Positions 9,287-21,605 of a stretch of 64,000 nt of DNA are shown here, piece by piece. Position 1 is the stretch's first letter; every line of letters starts with the position of its first letter. This stretch comes from Polyangiaceae bacterium (lineage in GTDB: Bacteria > Myxococcota_A > Polyangia > Polyangiales > Polyangiaceae), in NCBI GenBank assembly GCA_025936115.1, contig JAICTZ010000004.1, forward strand, positions 62,001 through 126,000, read 5' to 3'. The translations under genes were made by a program, and so were the position numbers. The notes under the pieces were generated by a model. The model was not told the origin of the DNA. It did no database searches and saw only the letters and a list, made by a program, of their open reading frames with translations.

Positions 9287-9494
9287 TCAGGCTAGAGAGC
9301 TACAGCTGGATTTAGCACGGCTCAGGCGGTTCGGCCTTGGACGAGGGCCGCGCCCGTCGGATCCAGCGTCCGTGTGAGGCACTCTGCCGCGGCGTGGCGA
9401 GGCTCGCTAGTCAGCGTGACGGCCAGAGCTCGAAAACGGCCGCGACCACCCGCCGAGCGCTGGCACGCGCGGTGCTTCATGTGGAGAAGGCACC

Positions 9495-11104
<1,610 letters not shown>

Positions 11105-11108
<4 letters not shown>

Positions 11109-11725
11109 CTTCTATGCCGTCTCTCTCCCCCACCGGAATCTTGATCGCAATCGTGGCGCTCGTCACGCTCGTGCTCGTGATCGTCCCGTTGGTCCTGCGC
11201 GCCTCACGCCGCCGGCACGAAGAGCTCGTGCAGCGCTTCGGTCCCGAGTACGAGCGCGCCGTGGAAGAATACGGCAGCGAGAAACGGGCGGATCGCGAGC
11301 TTTTGGCGCGCGAACGACGCGTGCAACGACTGCGCGTGCATCCGCTTCGGGAGCGCGAGCGCGCGGCGTTTCTCGCGCGCTGGGACGACGTGCAAGCGCG
11401 CTTCTTTGACGACCCCGTCTCTGCCGTCCGACAAGCCGAGGAGCTCATCAAGTCCGCGATGGAAGCCACGGGCTACGAGCTCGAGGACTTCGAGCAGCGC
11501 GTCGAGGACCTGTCGGTCGAGCACGCGACCGTGGTGCAACACTATCGAGCTGCGCGCGCGCTCTTGGCGGCAAACCTTGCCGTCCCGCCCGGCACTCCTG
11601 GCCGCCCGGACGTCGACGAGCTCCGCCAAGCCGTCGTGCATTACCGCGCGCTCTTCATGGATCTCGTAGCGGAGCCCGAGCTCGCGCCGCGCGGCTTCTT
11701 CCGCCCGGCGCACTCGCGATCTTGA
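11105..11725 (+). CDS. Hypothetical single-pass membrane protein coupled to kinase
   Basis: 206 residues from GTG 11105, which overlaps the upstream TGA as GTGA and has AGGAG 7 nt before it; ATG 11114 would be too far from that site. One N-terminal transmembrane helix (about 9-30, ending RASRRRHEE) is followed by a charged, mostly helical cytosolic domain: LVQRFGPEYERAVEEYG, then ARWDDVQARFFDDP and a Val/Glu-rich helix. Proteins of this layout ('FGPEYER...W..VQ..FVDDP...V..AD.L') are common conserved hypotheticals in actinobacteria and myxobacteria. No enzymatic motif. The coupling suggests it works with, or is a substrate of, the kinase, which is inference. Confidence 0.7.
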
Positions 11726-11729
11726 AGTA

Positions 11730-13629
<1,900 letters not shown>

Positions 13630-13687
13630 CAGGGGATAATAGGCGCAATCCCGTGCTCGCGGCGCGACCTCGTGTAACCTCGCCACC

Positions 13688-15649
13688 GTGACTCGAGAGC
13701 GGGATCAGAGCGTCGAAGGGCATTTGCCGCCGATCGCGGATTTTGCGGAGAGCGACGTGGCCGAGAGCCTGACCCGGCAGATGCTCGACGCGCTGCCGCT
13801 TCCCTTGAGCTGGTCGGATGCGGACGGGCGCATCAGTTATTGGAATCGGCGTGCAGAGGCCTTGTTCGGCTACGCGAGCGATGAGGTCCCGGACCTCCAG
13901 ACCTGGTACGAACGTGCCTATCCCGACGCGGCCTACCGTCGTGACGTCGTCGATCGCTGGAACGAAGCCTTGGCGCGGGCGCGCGAGACGGCCGCGGAGT
14001 GCCACCTCGAGGGCGTGCGCGTGCGGACCCGCAGCGGACGCGTGGTGGACGTCGAAATCAGCGGCACGTTCGTGAGCGATCGGTTGCTCGTGGTCTTTCA
14101 CGACGTGACGGCACGGATGAGCGCCGAGCGTGCCGTGCGCTTCAGCGAAGCGCGTCTCTCGGCCGCGTTTTCGGCCATCCCCGATGCCTGCGCCGTGAGC
14201 AACGTCGAGACGGGTCACTACGTCCTCGTGAACGAAGGGTTCGCACGCATCACGGGTTGGTTCATCGACGAGGCGGTCGGCAAGAACTCAGCCGATCTCA
14301 ACCTGTGGGTCGATCGCGCGCAGCGCGCGGAGGTGCTGCGTCAACTCGTCGAGACGGGAAAAGTAGACCATTTCGAGGCCTCCTTCCGGCACAAGAGCGG
14401 CAAGACGATTCTCACCCTCGTCTCCGGTCGCGTCATCAGCGCCGAAGGCACGCGCTTCATCGTCACGATCACGCGTGACATCACCGCCGAGCGAGCGCTC
14501 GAAGAAAAGCTCAGGGTATCCGAGCGACTCGACGGCATCGGACGCTTGGCGGGCGGCGTTGCACACGACTTCAACAACCTCTTGACGGTGATCCAAGGCA
14601 ATCTGGACCTCGCCTTGGCGGAGCTGCCAAGCGAGCACCCACTGCGACCAGCCCTCGAGGACACCTACGACGCGAGTGTGCGCGCGGCAACCATCACCCG
14701 GCAGCTTCTCGCCTTCGGCCGCCGGCAGGTGCTCACTGCTCGCGCAGTCAGCCTGAACGAGGTCATCGAGAGCATGGCCGGGCTCTTGCGGCGCGTGGTC
14801 GGGGAGGCCGTCGAAGTCACGTTCGAGCTCGCGAGCGAGCTCAGTCCCGTGCTCGTGGATCCCGCTCAGCTCGAGCAAGTGATCCTCAATCTCGTGTTGA
14901 ATGCTCGCGATGCCATGCCTCGCGGCGGGAAATTGCGGATCGAGACGGCACCGATTTCCCCGCTCGCGCCGGGTGATGCCGCGTCCTCGCCGCGTGGCTT
15001 CGTGCGGCTCCGTGTCGAGGATACCGGCACGGGCATGGCGCCCGAGGTTCGCGCACGGCTCTTCGAACCCTTCTTCACCACGAAGGGCCCGGGTCAGGGC
15101 ACCGGGCTCGGCCTGGCTTCGGTGTACGGCATCGTCCAGCAGAGTGGCGGCACGATCGAGGTGAAGAGCGAGCTCGGGCGGGGTTCGACCTTCCTAATAG
15201 ACTTTCCAGCAGCCTCCGACGACGTGAATCCGAGTCGTCGCTCGGCGGCGGTCGTGCCCCGACGCGGCGGTCCGAAGACCGTGCTCGTAGCCGAAGATCA
15301 AGAGGCGGTGCGGCGTCTCGTGGCGCGCGTCTTGGAACAAGACGGACTCGTGGTATTGGTCGCCGCGAACGCGGAGGAAGCCGAGGCCCTCGCGCGCGCC
15401 CATCAGGGTCGCATCGATTTGCTCCTCACCGACGTCGTGATGCCGCGCACGAGCGGGAGTGAGCTCGCCAAGCGTCTCCAGCTTTCGAATCCGGCACTCG
15501 AGGTCGTCTACATGAGCGGTTTCGCCGCCGATACGCTCGAAGAGCACGAGGTGCTCGGCGCGCAGACGCGTCTGCTGCACAAGCCGTTCACACCGGAGGC
15601 CCTGCGCGCGAGCGTGGCGGAAGTGCTCGGTCAACGATCGGGCGCGTGA
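13688..15649 (+). CDS. Hybrid histidine kinase (PAS-PAS-HisKA-HATPase-REC)
   Basis: 653 residues from GTG 13688. Two PAS domains (about 30-145 and 155-275), the first beginning MLDALPLPLSWSDADG; H box GGVAHDFNNLLT; N box NLVLNARDAM; G boxes DTGTGMAPE and GTGLGLASVYGI; and a C-terminal receiver (about 530-645) with VAEDQEAVR and phosphoacceptor in LLLTDVVMP. No transmembrane segment, so it is a soluble sensor. The HDFNN-type dimerisation box is typical of multi-PAS hybrid kinases in deltaproteobacteria. Divergent from the M2 peptidase gene with 58 bp between start codons. No cognate regulator adjoins. Confidence 0.9.
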   Translation: MTRERDQSVEGHLPPIADFAESDVAESLTRQMLDALPLPLSWSDADGRISYWNRRAEALFGYASDEVPDLQTWYERAYPDAAYRRDVVDRWNEALARARETAAECHLEGVRVRTRSGRVVDVEISGTFVSDRLLVVFHDVTARMSAERAVRFSEARLSAAFSAIPDACAVSNVETGHYVLVNEGFARITGWFIDEAVGKNSADLNLWVDRAQRAEVLRQLVETGKVDHFEASFRHKSGKTILTLVSGRVISAEGTRFIVTITRDITAERALEEKLRVSERLDGIGRLAGGVAHDFNNLLTVIQGNLDLALAELPSEHPLRPALEDTYDASVRAATITRQLLAFGRRQVLTARAVSLNEVIESMAGLLRRVVGEAVEVTFELASELSPVLVDPAQLEQVILNLVLNARDAMPRGGKLRIETAPISPLAPGDAASSPRGFVRLRVEDTGTGMAPEVRARLFEPFFTTKGPGQGTGLGLASVYGIVQQSGGTIEVKSELGRGSTFLIDFPAASDDVNPSRRSAAVVPRRGGPKTVLVAEDQEAVRRLVARVLEQDGLVVLVAANAEEAEALARAHQGRIDLLLTDVVMPRTSGSELAKRLQLSNPALEVVYMSGFAADTLEEHEVLGAQTRLLHKPFTPEALRASVAEVLGQRSGA

Positions 15650-15806
15650 ATCGGCCGAGACGGCCGTAGCTCCACTCTTGCGCGAGTCGACGAAATGCGG
15701 TTCGATTGCGCTCGGGTGCTGGTCGCGGGAGCAGCACGCCTTTGGAGGCAGGCGGCCGGGCGCGCGATGCAGAGGGGGTCGCGGCTCGACCAGAAAGGGA
15801 ATCGAA

Positions 15807-17573
15807 ATGAACAAGACGAAAGTCGCAATCCCAGCCCTGATCACGACCACGTTGACGTTCGCTCTCGCCGGCTGCGCCGGCGAAGCGGGCGCACCGACCG
15901 AGACTTCTGCTGGCCACGACGCGCTCGTGAACGTGTATTGGACGAACGTGACCAATGGCCGCAAGGTCGTGAACCACACGTCCGCCACGCGCGCCGAGGT
16001 GGACGCCATGCTTGCAGCGCGTGCGGAAGGCAAGAAAGCAGTTGGGCTACCTGACGTGGCTGCAGGGTCGCTCGGCGTGTCTCGGGAGGCTGTCACCACC
16101 GGATCCACGGATTGGGCCAACGCGTGCGTCAGCTACGAATGGTTTTTGGTCACGAGTGCCCCGGATGCAGGGGGTGACATCTTTTGTGCTCACTACGATG
16201 CCCCGTTCACACATGACGGCATCGCCATGCCCTTCGTTCCGGCCTGGTACGACGCGAGCTACGCAGCCTATTTCTCGATCTGCACCAGCGCGAGCGACTG
16301 CTTCTTGGGCGCTTGCAACGGTCCATTCACGACGAACTGGGTGAGTGTCGCCCCCGGCTACGACGGCGGCGCCGGTGTCAACATCAGTCCCCCTTCCAAC
16401 GCTGTCTACATCAACGGGCAACTCCGCCCGATGACCTGCGTCAACAGCGTCGCCGGCCTCAACGGTATGCGCAACGACCTCGGCGCCAGCTACACGCTCA
16501 CGTCGGACATCACGATGAACGGCAACGATCCTCCCTTCGCGCCGGTCGGTTCACCGTTCGAGCCCTTCACGGGCACCTTCGACGGCAGCGGCTTCACGAT
16601 CAGAAACCTGCGCATCGACAATCCCAACGGCTGGTACACGGGGTTATTCAGCTACGCCGACGGCGCGACACTGAGCGGGGTTCAGCTGGAGAACGTCACC
16701 GTCGTCGGGGGTGGCTACACCGGCGCCATCGTCGGATCGATGATGAACACGACGTTGACGGACAGCTACGTCACCGGCACGGTCACGGGCGAGTCGGTGG
16801 GAGTGGGCATGGCTGTCGGCGTCGCCGGCAACTTTACGGACATCGAGCGGTGCTATGCGACGGGAACGATCGGGGGACCGGTCTCCATCGTGGGCGGCTT
16901 CATCGGCGAGGTGAACGCGAGCGGCTTCGACGACCAGAACGGCTATGGCCCGGTGGCGAAGATTAACGAAATCTTCACCAACGTGAACGTCAGTCCCACC
17001 ATCACCGGCTATCCCATCACCGCCGGAGGTCTCGTCGGAGAGGCCGAAGCCGCGGACATCGAGGACATCAACGTGGTCGGGCCAGTCCTCGGTCAGGGCA
17101 TGGTGGGCGGCGTGATTGGCCACGCGATCAATGACGACCCGAATTCGCAGGCGATCGATCTCCTCGACGCGCTCTCACGCGCCAACGTCACCGACGCGAG
17201 CGGCTACGACCCGGCGGGGGTCGTCGGCGTCCTGAGCGGATACTTCCAGCGTTGCGATGCGTTTTATGAATTGGAGTTGGATAGCGGCTACGCGGTGCCA
17301 GCCGGGGACACCTTCTGCAACGCCGGGTTCAGCAGCAGTGACCTGCGGGCGCCACACCCGGCTCCGAACCCGTTCATGTACCCCTTCACGGTCGGTATGA
17401 TCGTGACGCAAGAGGACATCGACGCCGGCTACTACGACGCGTGCAAGCTCGCGTCCGGTTCCGACCGCGATTGGGGCTTCGGCTGCGACGCGCCGCAGAC
17501 TTGGTCCATGAATTCTAGCTACGAGCACAACACGCTCACGCGCATTCCGAACCCCGGCATTCAGCCGAGATAG
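15807..17573 (+). CDS. Lipoprotein with GLUG-like repeats
   Basis: 588 residues. ATG 15807 with AAAGGGA (15794-15800) 6 nt upstream; an open frame extends further upstream but lacks this signal. Signal peptide ends in lipobox LAGC. An N-terminal region of about 200 residues rich in Tyr, Trp and Cys (SICTSASDCFLG) precedes a beta-rich section resembling GLUG motif repeats: GLFSYADGATLSGVQLENVT, then DSYVTGTVTG, RCYATGTIGG, and further VGG/VGEA units. GLUG repeats occur in secreted or surface proteins, often adhesins or peptidases; no catalytic motif is seen here. Composition is visibly less GC-rich than the neighbours. Confidence 0.7.
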   Translation: MNKTKVAIPALITTTLTFALAGCAGEAGAPTETSAGHDALVNVYWTNVTNGRKVVNHTSATRAEVDAMLAARAEGKKAVGLPDVAAGSLGVSREAVTTGSTDWANACVSYEWFLVTSAPDAGGDIFCAHYDAPFTHDGIAMPFVPAWYDASYAAYFSICTSASDCFLGACNGPFTTNWVSVAPGYDGGAGVNISPPSNAVYINGQLRPMTCVNSVAGLNGMRNDLGASYTLTSDITMNGNDPPFAPVGSPFEPFTGTFDGSGFTIRNLRIDNPNGWYTGLFSYADGATLSGVQLENVTVVGGGYTGAIVGSMMNTTLTDSYVTGTVTGESVGVGMAVGVAGNFTDIERCYATGTIGGPVSIVGGFIGEVNASGFDDQNGYGPVAKINEIFTNVNVSPTITGYPITAGGLVGEAEAADIEDINVVGPVLGQGMVGGVIGHAINDDPNSQAIDLLDALSRANVTDASGYDPAGVVGVLSGYFQRCDAFYELELDSGYAVPAGDTFCNAGFSSSDLRAPHPAPNPFMYPFTVGMIVTQEDIDAGYYDACKLASGSDRDWGFGCDAPQTWSMNSSYEHNTLTRIPNPGIQPR

Positions 17574-17584
17574 CCCTTGAGCCG

Positions 17585-18371
17585 TTGTTTCCTCACCGGC
17601 GTCAGTCCGCCCGAACGCCAACCCTTGGCGCCCTCCGCCATTGGACTCGGTGGCTAGAAGCAAACCTGGGGGTTGCCCTACGGGCAACCCTCGTTCTCGT
17701 CGTTGGCGCGACTAAAGTCGGTTCTCCCTGGGACAAGGTCCCGGTGATAACCGGGGACGGACACATTTGGACGCGCCTCAGCAACTATCCATTGCTGAGC
17801 ACCCAATTCTGGTTTGCAAGCCGGCCATTTACATTCCCGCTCGTCTACAAAGTGCTAGGCCCTTCCGACGCCGCCGTCATTTGGTTCCAGACGTTTCTCG
17901 CAATTTTCGCGTGGACGCTCTTGGCGTCTGATCTCGCATCTGGGTACGACCACGAGGGAAGCACACGATCATTACGCAGCATTCGCGCACGCCGATTTTG
18001 AGCGCGCGGGGCGTCCGTCCGAGAACCCATTGACGGATTTTGTCGATCGAATCCTCTTGTCTGGACCGCCCGATTCCCATCCGGACGCGTCGATCGTCAT
18101 TGCAATCGCAATCGCATCGATCGCGTTCGTACGTCAGCCGAAAAGCTACGGAACGGTCGCACTTTTCATCTTGTTCTGCGCAGCGTCGGCAGTCACTCAG
18201 ACTTACATTTGCTACCACGCTGACGCCATGGAACCCGAGCGACACGCCGTCATGGTCGGCATTCTGCTTCGCCTCTGTGGAATCGTGACCTGCGTGCTCG
18301 CCGTAAGCCTCGGTCATGACGCAATTCGATCCGGACGGCGATATCTTGCCGGCCAACGTCCGATTCCGTGA
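17585..18371 (+). pseudogene. Remnant of a multi-pass membrane protein, internally deleted
   Basis: Two separate reading frames look like the two ends of one membrane protein. The first (to stop 18001) carries a transmembrane helix with KVGSPWDKVPVI, then SRPFTFPLVYKVLG and a second helix WFQTFLAIFAWTLLASDLAS. The second (in frame 0, readable from about 17943 through TTG 18030 to 18371) has EAHDHYAAFAHADFERAGRP, two helices and a last segment EPERHAVMVGILLRLCG. Intact relatives that I recall, glycosyltransferase-like membrane proteins, have several hundred residues between such ends. The frame changes near 17930-17950. GC content is lower than around it, which fits decay. Assignment is tentative. 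Confidence 0.5.
17670..17690 (+). terminator. Perfect hairpin, possible terminator of the GLUG lipoprotein gene
   Basis: GGGTTGCCC (17670-17678) and GGGCAACCC (17682-17690) form a perfect 9-bp stem with a 3-nt loop, about 100 nt after the lipoprotein stop. The downstream sequence TCGTTCTCGTCGTT is only moderately T-rich. It lies inside the degenerate frame of the pseudogene. Confidence 0.45.
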
Positions 18372-18443
18372 AGAAGCGTTAAAGCGGAGCGAATTGCGGG
18401 CGCCAGGGGATGGCGCTCAGGGCCCGCGAACGCTACGTCTTCG

Positions 18444-19703
18444 ATGCAGATGCCTCGGCCGAGCTTCGTGTTTTTCTTCCTGGCAACGGGGCTCGTGCTC
18501 GGTCTCGTCAACCGCCACGCGTTCTCCTGGTTCACTCGAGCCTTCGCGCCATCGCCATCCGTGCGACGCTTCGTATTTTGGCTGCTCGTGACCTCGCTCG
18601 GCGGCATGGTGCTCGGCCGTGTGATCGATGCACTGTGGTCGGATGCGCCGATCGGGTGGCTGTTGTTCTTTTCCGGCACCGTGCAGCTCGCGGTGCTGAT
18701 GGGAGTCGCGCTGCTCTTGCCGATCGATCTCGTGCGGCTCGTCGTCGGGGCGGTTCGCCGTGTGCGCGCTCGTCCTCAGGCGGCGCGCGCCGAGGTGCGG
18801 CCGGCCGAACCGAGCGCTGCGGTCACGCAGGCGGACCCAATGCCGCGCCGCGCACTGCTCACGCAAGCCGTGGCAAGTTCCGCGTTTCTGATCGGTGGCT
18901 CGAGCTCGCTTTACGGCGCCCTCGTCGAGCGTCACGACTACCAGCTCGACGAGCTGCCAGTGCGCATCCCGGGCCTTTCGCCCAAGCTCGACGGTTTTAC
19001 CATCGTCCAGCTTTCGGACATTCACATCGGCCATTTCGTCGGCTGGCCGGAGCTACGCGCAGCCGAAGAGTTCGTGCGCCGCGGGAAGCCGGATCTGATC
19101 GTGCTAACCGGGGATTTGCTCGATCAGGATGCTGCGCTCGCCGAGCGGCTCGGACAGTTCGCGCGCCGGCTGATTCCGCTCGCCCGTGAGGGCGTCGTGG
19201 CCATTTCGGGTAACCACGATTTTTACGCCGGGATCGGGCCCATCGTGCACGCGGTCGAGACTGCGGGCGTCACGATGCTTCGCAATCGCGGGCGCGTGAT
19301 CGGCTCGGCGGACGCGGGCTTCGCGCTGCTCGGCGTGGACGATGTCTGGGCGCGCCGGCAAGGGGGCGGACCCGATCTGCAGCGCGCCCTCGACTCGCTG
19401 CCGGCGCTCGCGGGCAGCGTCGCACGGGCGCGCGACCTCCCGCGCATACTCCTCTGTCACAACCCGAGCTACTTCGAGGAAGCGGCCGGGCACGTGGCGC
19501 TCCAGCTTTCGGGGCACACCCACGGTGGGCAAGTGAGCCTCGTCGTCAACCCCGCCGCGTGGTTTGTGAAGCACGGTTGGGTCAGAGGAAGCTACGAGTA
19601 CAAGGGCTCACGGCTCTACGTGAACCGTGGTTTCGGCACCGTCGGGCCGCCCGCACGCGTGGGGTCGCCGCCCGAAATCACGCGCATCGTTCTCACCGTG
19701 TAG
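18444..19703 (+). CDS. Membrane-anchored metallophosphoesterase (calcineurin-like)
   Basis: 419 residues. Three N-terminal hydrophobic segments (about 7-25, 42-62, 70-93), a basic linker, then a twin-Arg-like PRRALLTQAVASSAFLIGG segment before the catalytic domain. That domain has the full set of calcineurin-like metal motifs: QLSDIHIGH, LTGDLLD, SGNHDFY and GHTHGGQ. The layout matches the YkuE/YaeI-type membrane phosphoesterases, whose substrates are unknown or lipid-like (UDP-diacylglucosamine or phosphodiesters). Start ATG 18444 or 18450; neither has a clear Shine-Dalgarno. Convergent with the uracil gene cluster. Confidence 0.85.
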   Translation: MQMPRPSFVFFFLATGLVLGLVNRHAFSWFTRAFAPSPSVRRFVFWLLVTSLGGMVLGRVIDALWSDAPIGWLLFFSGTVQLAVLMGVALLLPIDLVRLVVGAVRRVRARPQAARAEVRPAEPSAAVTQADPMPRRALLTQAVASSAFLIGGSSSLYGALVERHDYQLDELPVRIPGLSPKLDGFTIVQLSDIHIGHFVGWPELRAAEEFVRRGKPDLIVLTGDLLDQDAALAERLGQFARRLIPLAREGVVAISGNHDFYAGIGPIVHAVETAGVTMLRNRGRVIGSADAGFALLGVDDVWARRQGGGPDLQRALDSLPALAGSVARARDLPRILLCHNPSYFEEAAGHVALQLSGHTHGGQVSLVVNPAAWFVKHGWVRGSYEYKGSRLYVNRGFGTVGPPARVGSPPEITRIVLTV

Positions 19704-19736
19704 TCGAGCGCCTCCTCGTGGGCGGCGCCGGCGTCC

Positions 19737-20372
19737 TTACTTCGTTCCGAACAGCCGATCACCTGCATCCCCGAGGCCCGGCAAGATATAGCCGTGTTCG
19801 TCGAGTCGTTCGTCGATGGCGACGGTGTACACGGGCACGTCCGGGTGCGCTTCGTGGAAGTTCTGCAGGCCTTCGGGCGCGGCGATGATGCAGACGAATT
19901 TCAGCGAGCGGGGCTCTGCCGTCTTGACGCGGTCGACGGCTGCGATGGCGCTGTTGCCCGTCGCGAGCATGGGGTCGACTAAGATCACGTCGCGGTCGGT
20001 CATCTCTCCCGGCAGTTTGACGTAGTATTCGACGGCCCCGAGCGTGGCGGGATCGCGGTAGAGCCCAATGTGACCGATGCGCGCCGAGGGAACGATGCGC
20101 AGCATGCCGTCGACCATGCCGCCGCCGGCTCGCAGGATATTGACGAAGACGACTTTTTTGCCTTCGAGCAACGGGGCGCGCATCTTGGCGAGCGGGGTCT
20201 CGATTTCCTCGTAGATGAGCGGGAGCTCGCGCGTGACTTCGTAGGCGAGCAGCATGCTGATCTCGGCGACGAGGGTGCGAAACGAGTTCGTGCTGCGCTC
20301 TTTCTGACGCAATAGCGTCAATTTGTGCTGCAGGAGCGGGTGGTCGATCACCGTGGTTTGCGGGGTCGTCAT
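19737..20372 (-). CDS. upp: Uracil phosphoribosyltransferase (URC6-like position)
   Basis: 211 residues, usual for the family (about 208). Motifs: [12 protein letters not shown], the PRPP-binding loop [14 protein letters not shown], and the C-terminal uracil-binding segment [13 protein letters not shown]. It converts uracil and PRPP to UMP. ATG 20372 is chosen over TTG 20384 because GGAAG lies 7 nt upstream and the homology starts there. It follows urc4 by only 15 bp and is the last gene of the operon. In the fungal URC route a uracil phosphoribosyltransferase (URC6) performs the first step, so its place here fits catabolism as well as salvage. Confidence 0.95.
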   Translation of the reverse strand: MTTPQTTVIDHPLLQHKLTLLRQKERSTNSFRTLVAEISMLLAYEVTRELPLIYEEIETPLAKMRAPLLEGKKVVFVNILRAGGGMVDGMLRIVPSARIGHIGLYRDPATLGAVEYYVKLPGEMTDRDVILVDPMLATGNSAIAAVDRVKTAEPRSLKFVCIIAAPEGLQNFHEAHPDVPVYTVAIDERLDEHGYILPGLGDAGDRLFGTK

Positions 20373-20387
20373 CGATGCTTCCAATGC

Positions 20388-21605
20388 TCAGAATACGGTG
20401 CCGTCACTCGAGACGCGCAGCGGTGGGCTGCCGTCCGCGCGCCGTTCGCTCGCGAGCACACGCCCAGCACGCCAAGTGCCGCCTTCGAGCACGCGCGCGA
20501 GGGGGAGCTCGTCCGCGCTCAGACCAATGCGTTCGCGCAAGCGCGCCGCGGTGCGATCGAGCAGAGCCACGGTGAGCGCGCGCCATTCGACGACGACCTC
20601 GGAGCCGACCGCGTGCACCGCGCCGAGCACACCCTCGTGCTTCGGAACGAGGACGCCCCCGTCCAGGAAAAGCCCGCCGTTTCGGTACTCCGCGAGTCCC
20701 GTGAGCTCGCCGAGGCCCCGGATCACGACCCCCGCCGCTTCGAGCGGCTCGCACAAAGAGTAAGCGAGCCATTGCGACAATTTGTGGAACGGGACACGAC
20801 CGACAGCCGAATGTCGCCAGACGTCGCCCAGGTTGTGACCGGCGAGCTGCTCGCGACCGGGCCAAATCTCGCCGAGCTCGTTCAGCACCGCGGCGAGGAT
20901 GCGCGTTGCCGGGAGCTCGCCGTCCGTCGCGCTCGCGAGGAGCCTCTGCGCGAGTCCTCCGACGCGCGCCGGCGAGCCCGTGGGGCCGTCGTTTTTTGCG
21001 GACACGCGTCCGAGCTCGCCGAGGAGCGCCGCGCGTCCGTCGAGACCTGCGAGCGGGTTCGTGGGGGTCACCTGGAAGGCGGTCGCAAGCTCGCTCGCCG
21101 TGACTGCCGCCAGCCTGTCCGCGTCGGCACGGAGGGGAGCGCGAGGATCGAGTGAGAAACCGCCGGCGAAGAACCAGTCGAAGCTCGCGACGGCGAGACC
21201 CTCCGAGCGCGTGAAGCGTGCGCCGCTCGCGTCACGGTACGACCAGCTCGCGCCGGCTCCCGCGTCGAGGAGCACGCTCGTGATCACGAGCTCCGCGCAC
21301 GCCGTGAGGCGGTCCGCGCGTGAAAGCGGTGCGAGCGCGCGCTCGAGGGCCGCGAGGCGAGCCGGGCCGAAATGGCGAAACCGGCCGTGATACGGGATGT
21401 TCCGTAAGTCCGGGTAGCTCGCGCGCGTCACTGCGAGCACCCGGTCGACGACGGCGGGAAGCCGACCCTCGTCGAGCGCGAAGTGTGCGAGCGCACCGCT
21501 CTCGGCGAGTCGATACAGCTCTTCGGCGCGCTCGCGGATGGCGCGCGGACTCCTCAAGTACTCGAGCTCAGCGGCCGCGCTGCGCTCCGAAGCGGCCTCA
21601 GCCAT
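20388..21605 (-). CDS. urc4: URC4/Urg3-family protein (DUF1688), uracil catabolism
   Basis: 405 residues, full length for DUF1688. Recognisable segments: LRSPRAIRERA, DLRNIPYHGRFRHF, LLDAGAGASWSYRD, SEGLAVASFDWFFAGGFS and, near the end, QWLAYSLCEPLE and GLPEYRNGG-like LAEYRNGGLFLDGG. URC4 is one of the essential proteins of the fungal pyrimidine-degradation route discovered in Saccharomyces (Lachancea) kluyveri; its exact reaction is not settled. The start ATG overlaps the end of urc1 by 8 bp, so the two are translationally coupled. Confidence 0.9.
   Translation of the reverse strand: MAEAASERSAAAELEYLRSPRAIRERAEELYRLAESGALAHFALDEGRLPAVVDRVLAVTRASYPDLRNIPYHGRFRHFGPARLAALERALAPLSRADRLTACAELVITSVLLDAGAGASWSYRDASGARFTRSEGLAVASFDWFFAGGFSLDPRAPLRADADRLAAVTASELATAFQVTPTNPLAGLDGRAALLGELGRVSAKNDGPTGSPARVGGLAQRLLASATDGELPATRILAAVLNELGEIWPGREQLAGHNLGDVWRHSAVGRVPFHKLSQWLAYSLCEPLEAAGVVIRGLGELTGLAEYRNGGLFLDGGVLVPKHEGVLGAVHAVGSEVVVEWRALTVALLDRTAARLRERIGLSADELPLARVLEGGTWRAGRVLASERRADGSPPLRVSSDGTVF

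Noticed and set aside
9461..9476. Sigma-54-like element TGGCACGCGCGGTGCT before the kinase gene at 9495
   Set aside because: GG and GC have the correct 10-base spacing, but the start would fall near 9487, inside the ribosome site, leaving almost no leader. Probably chance.
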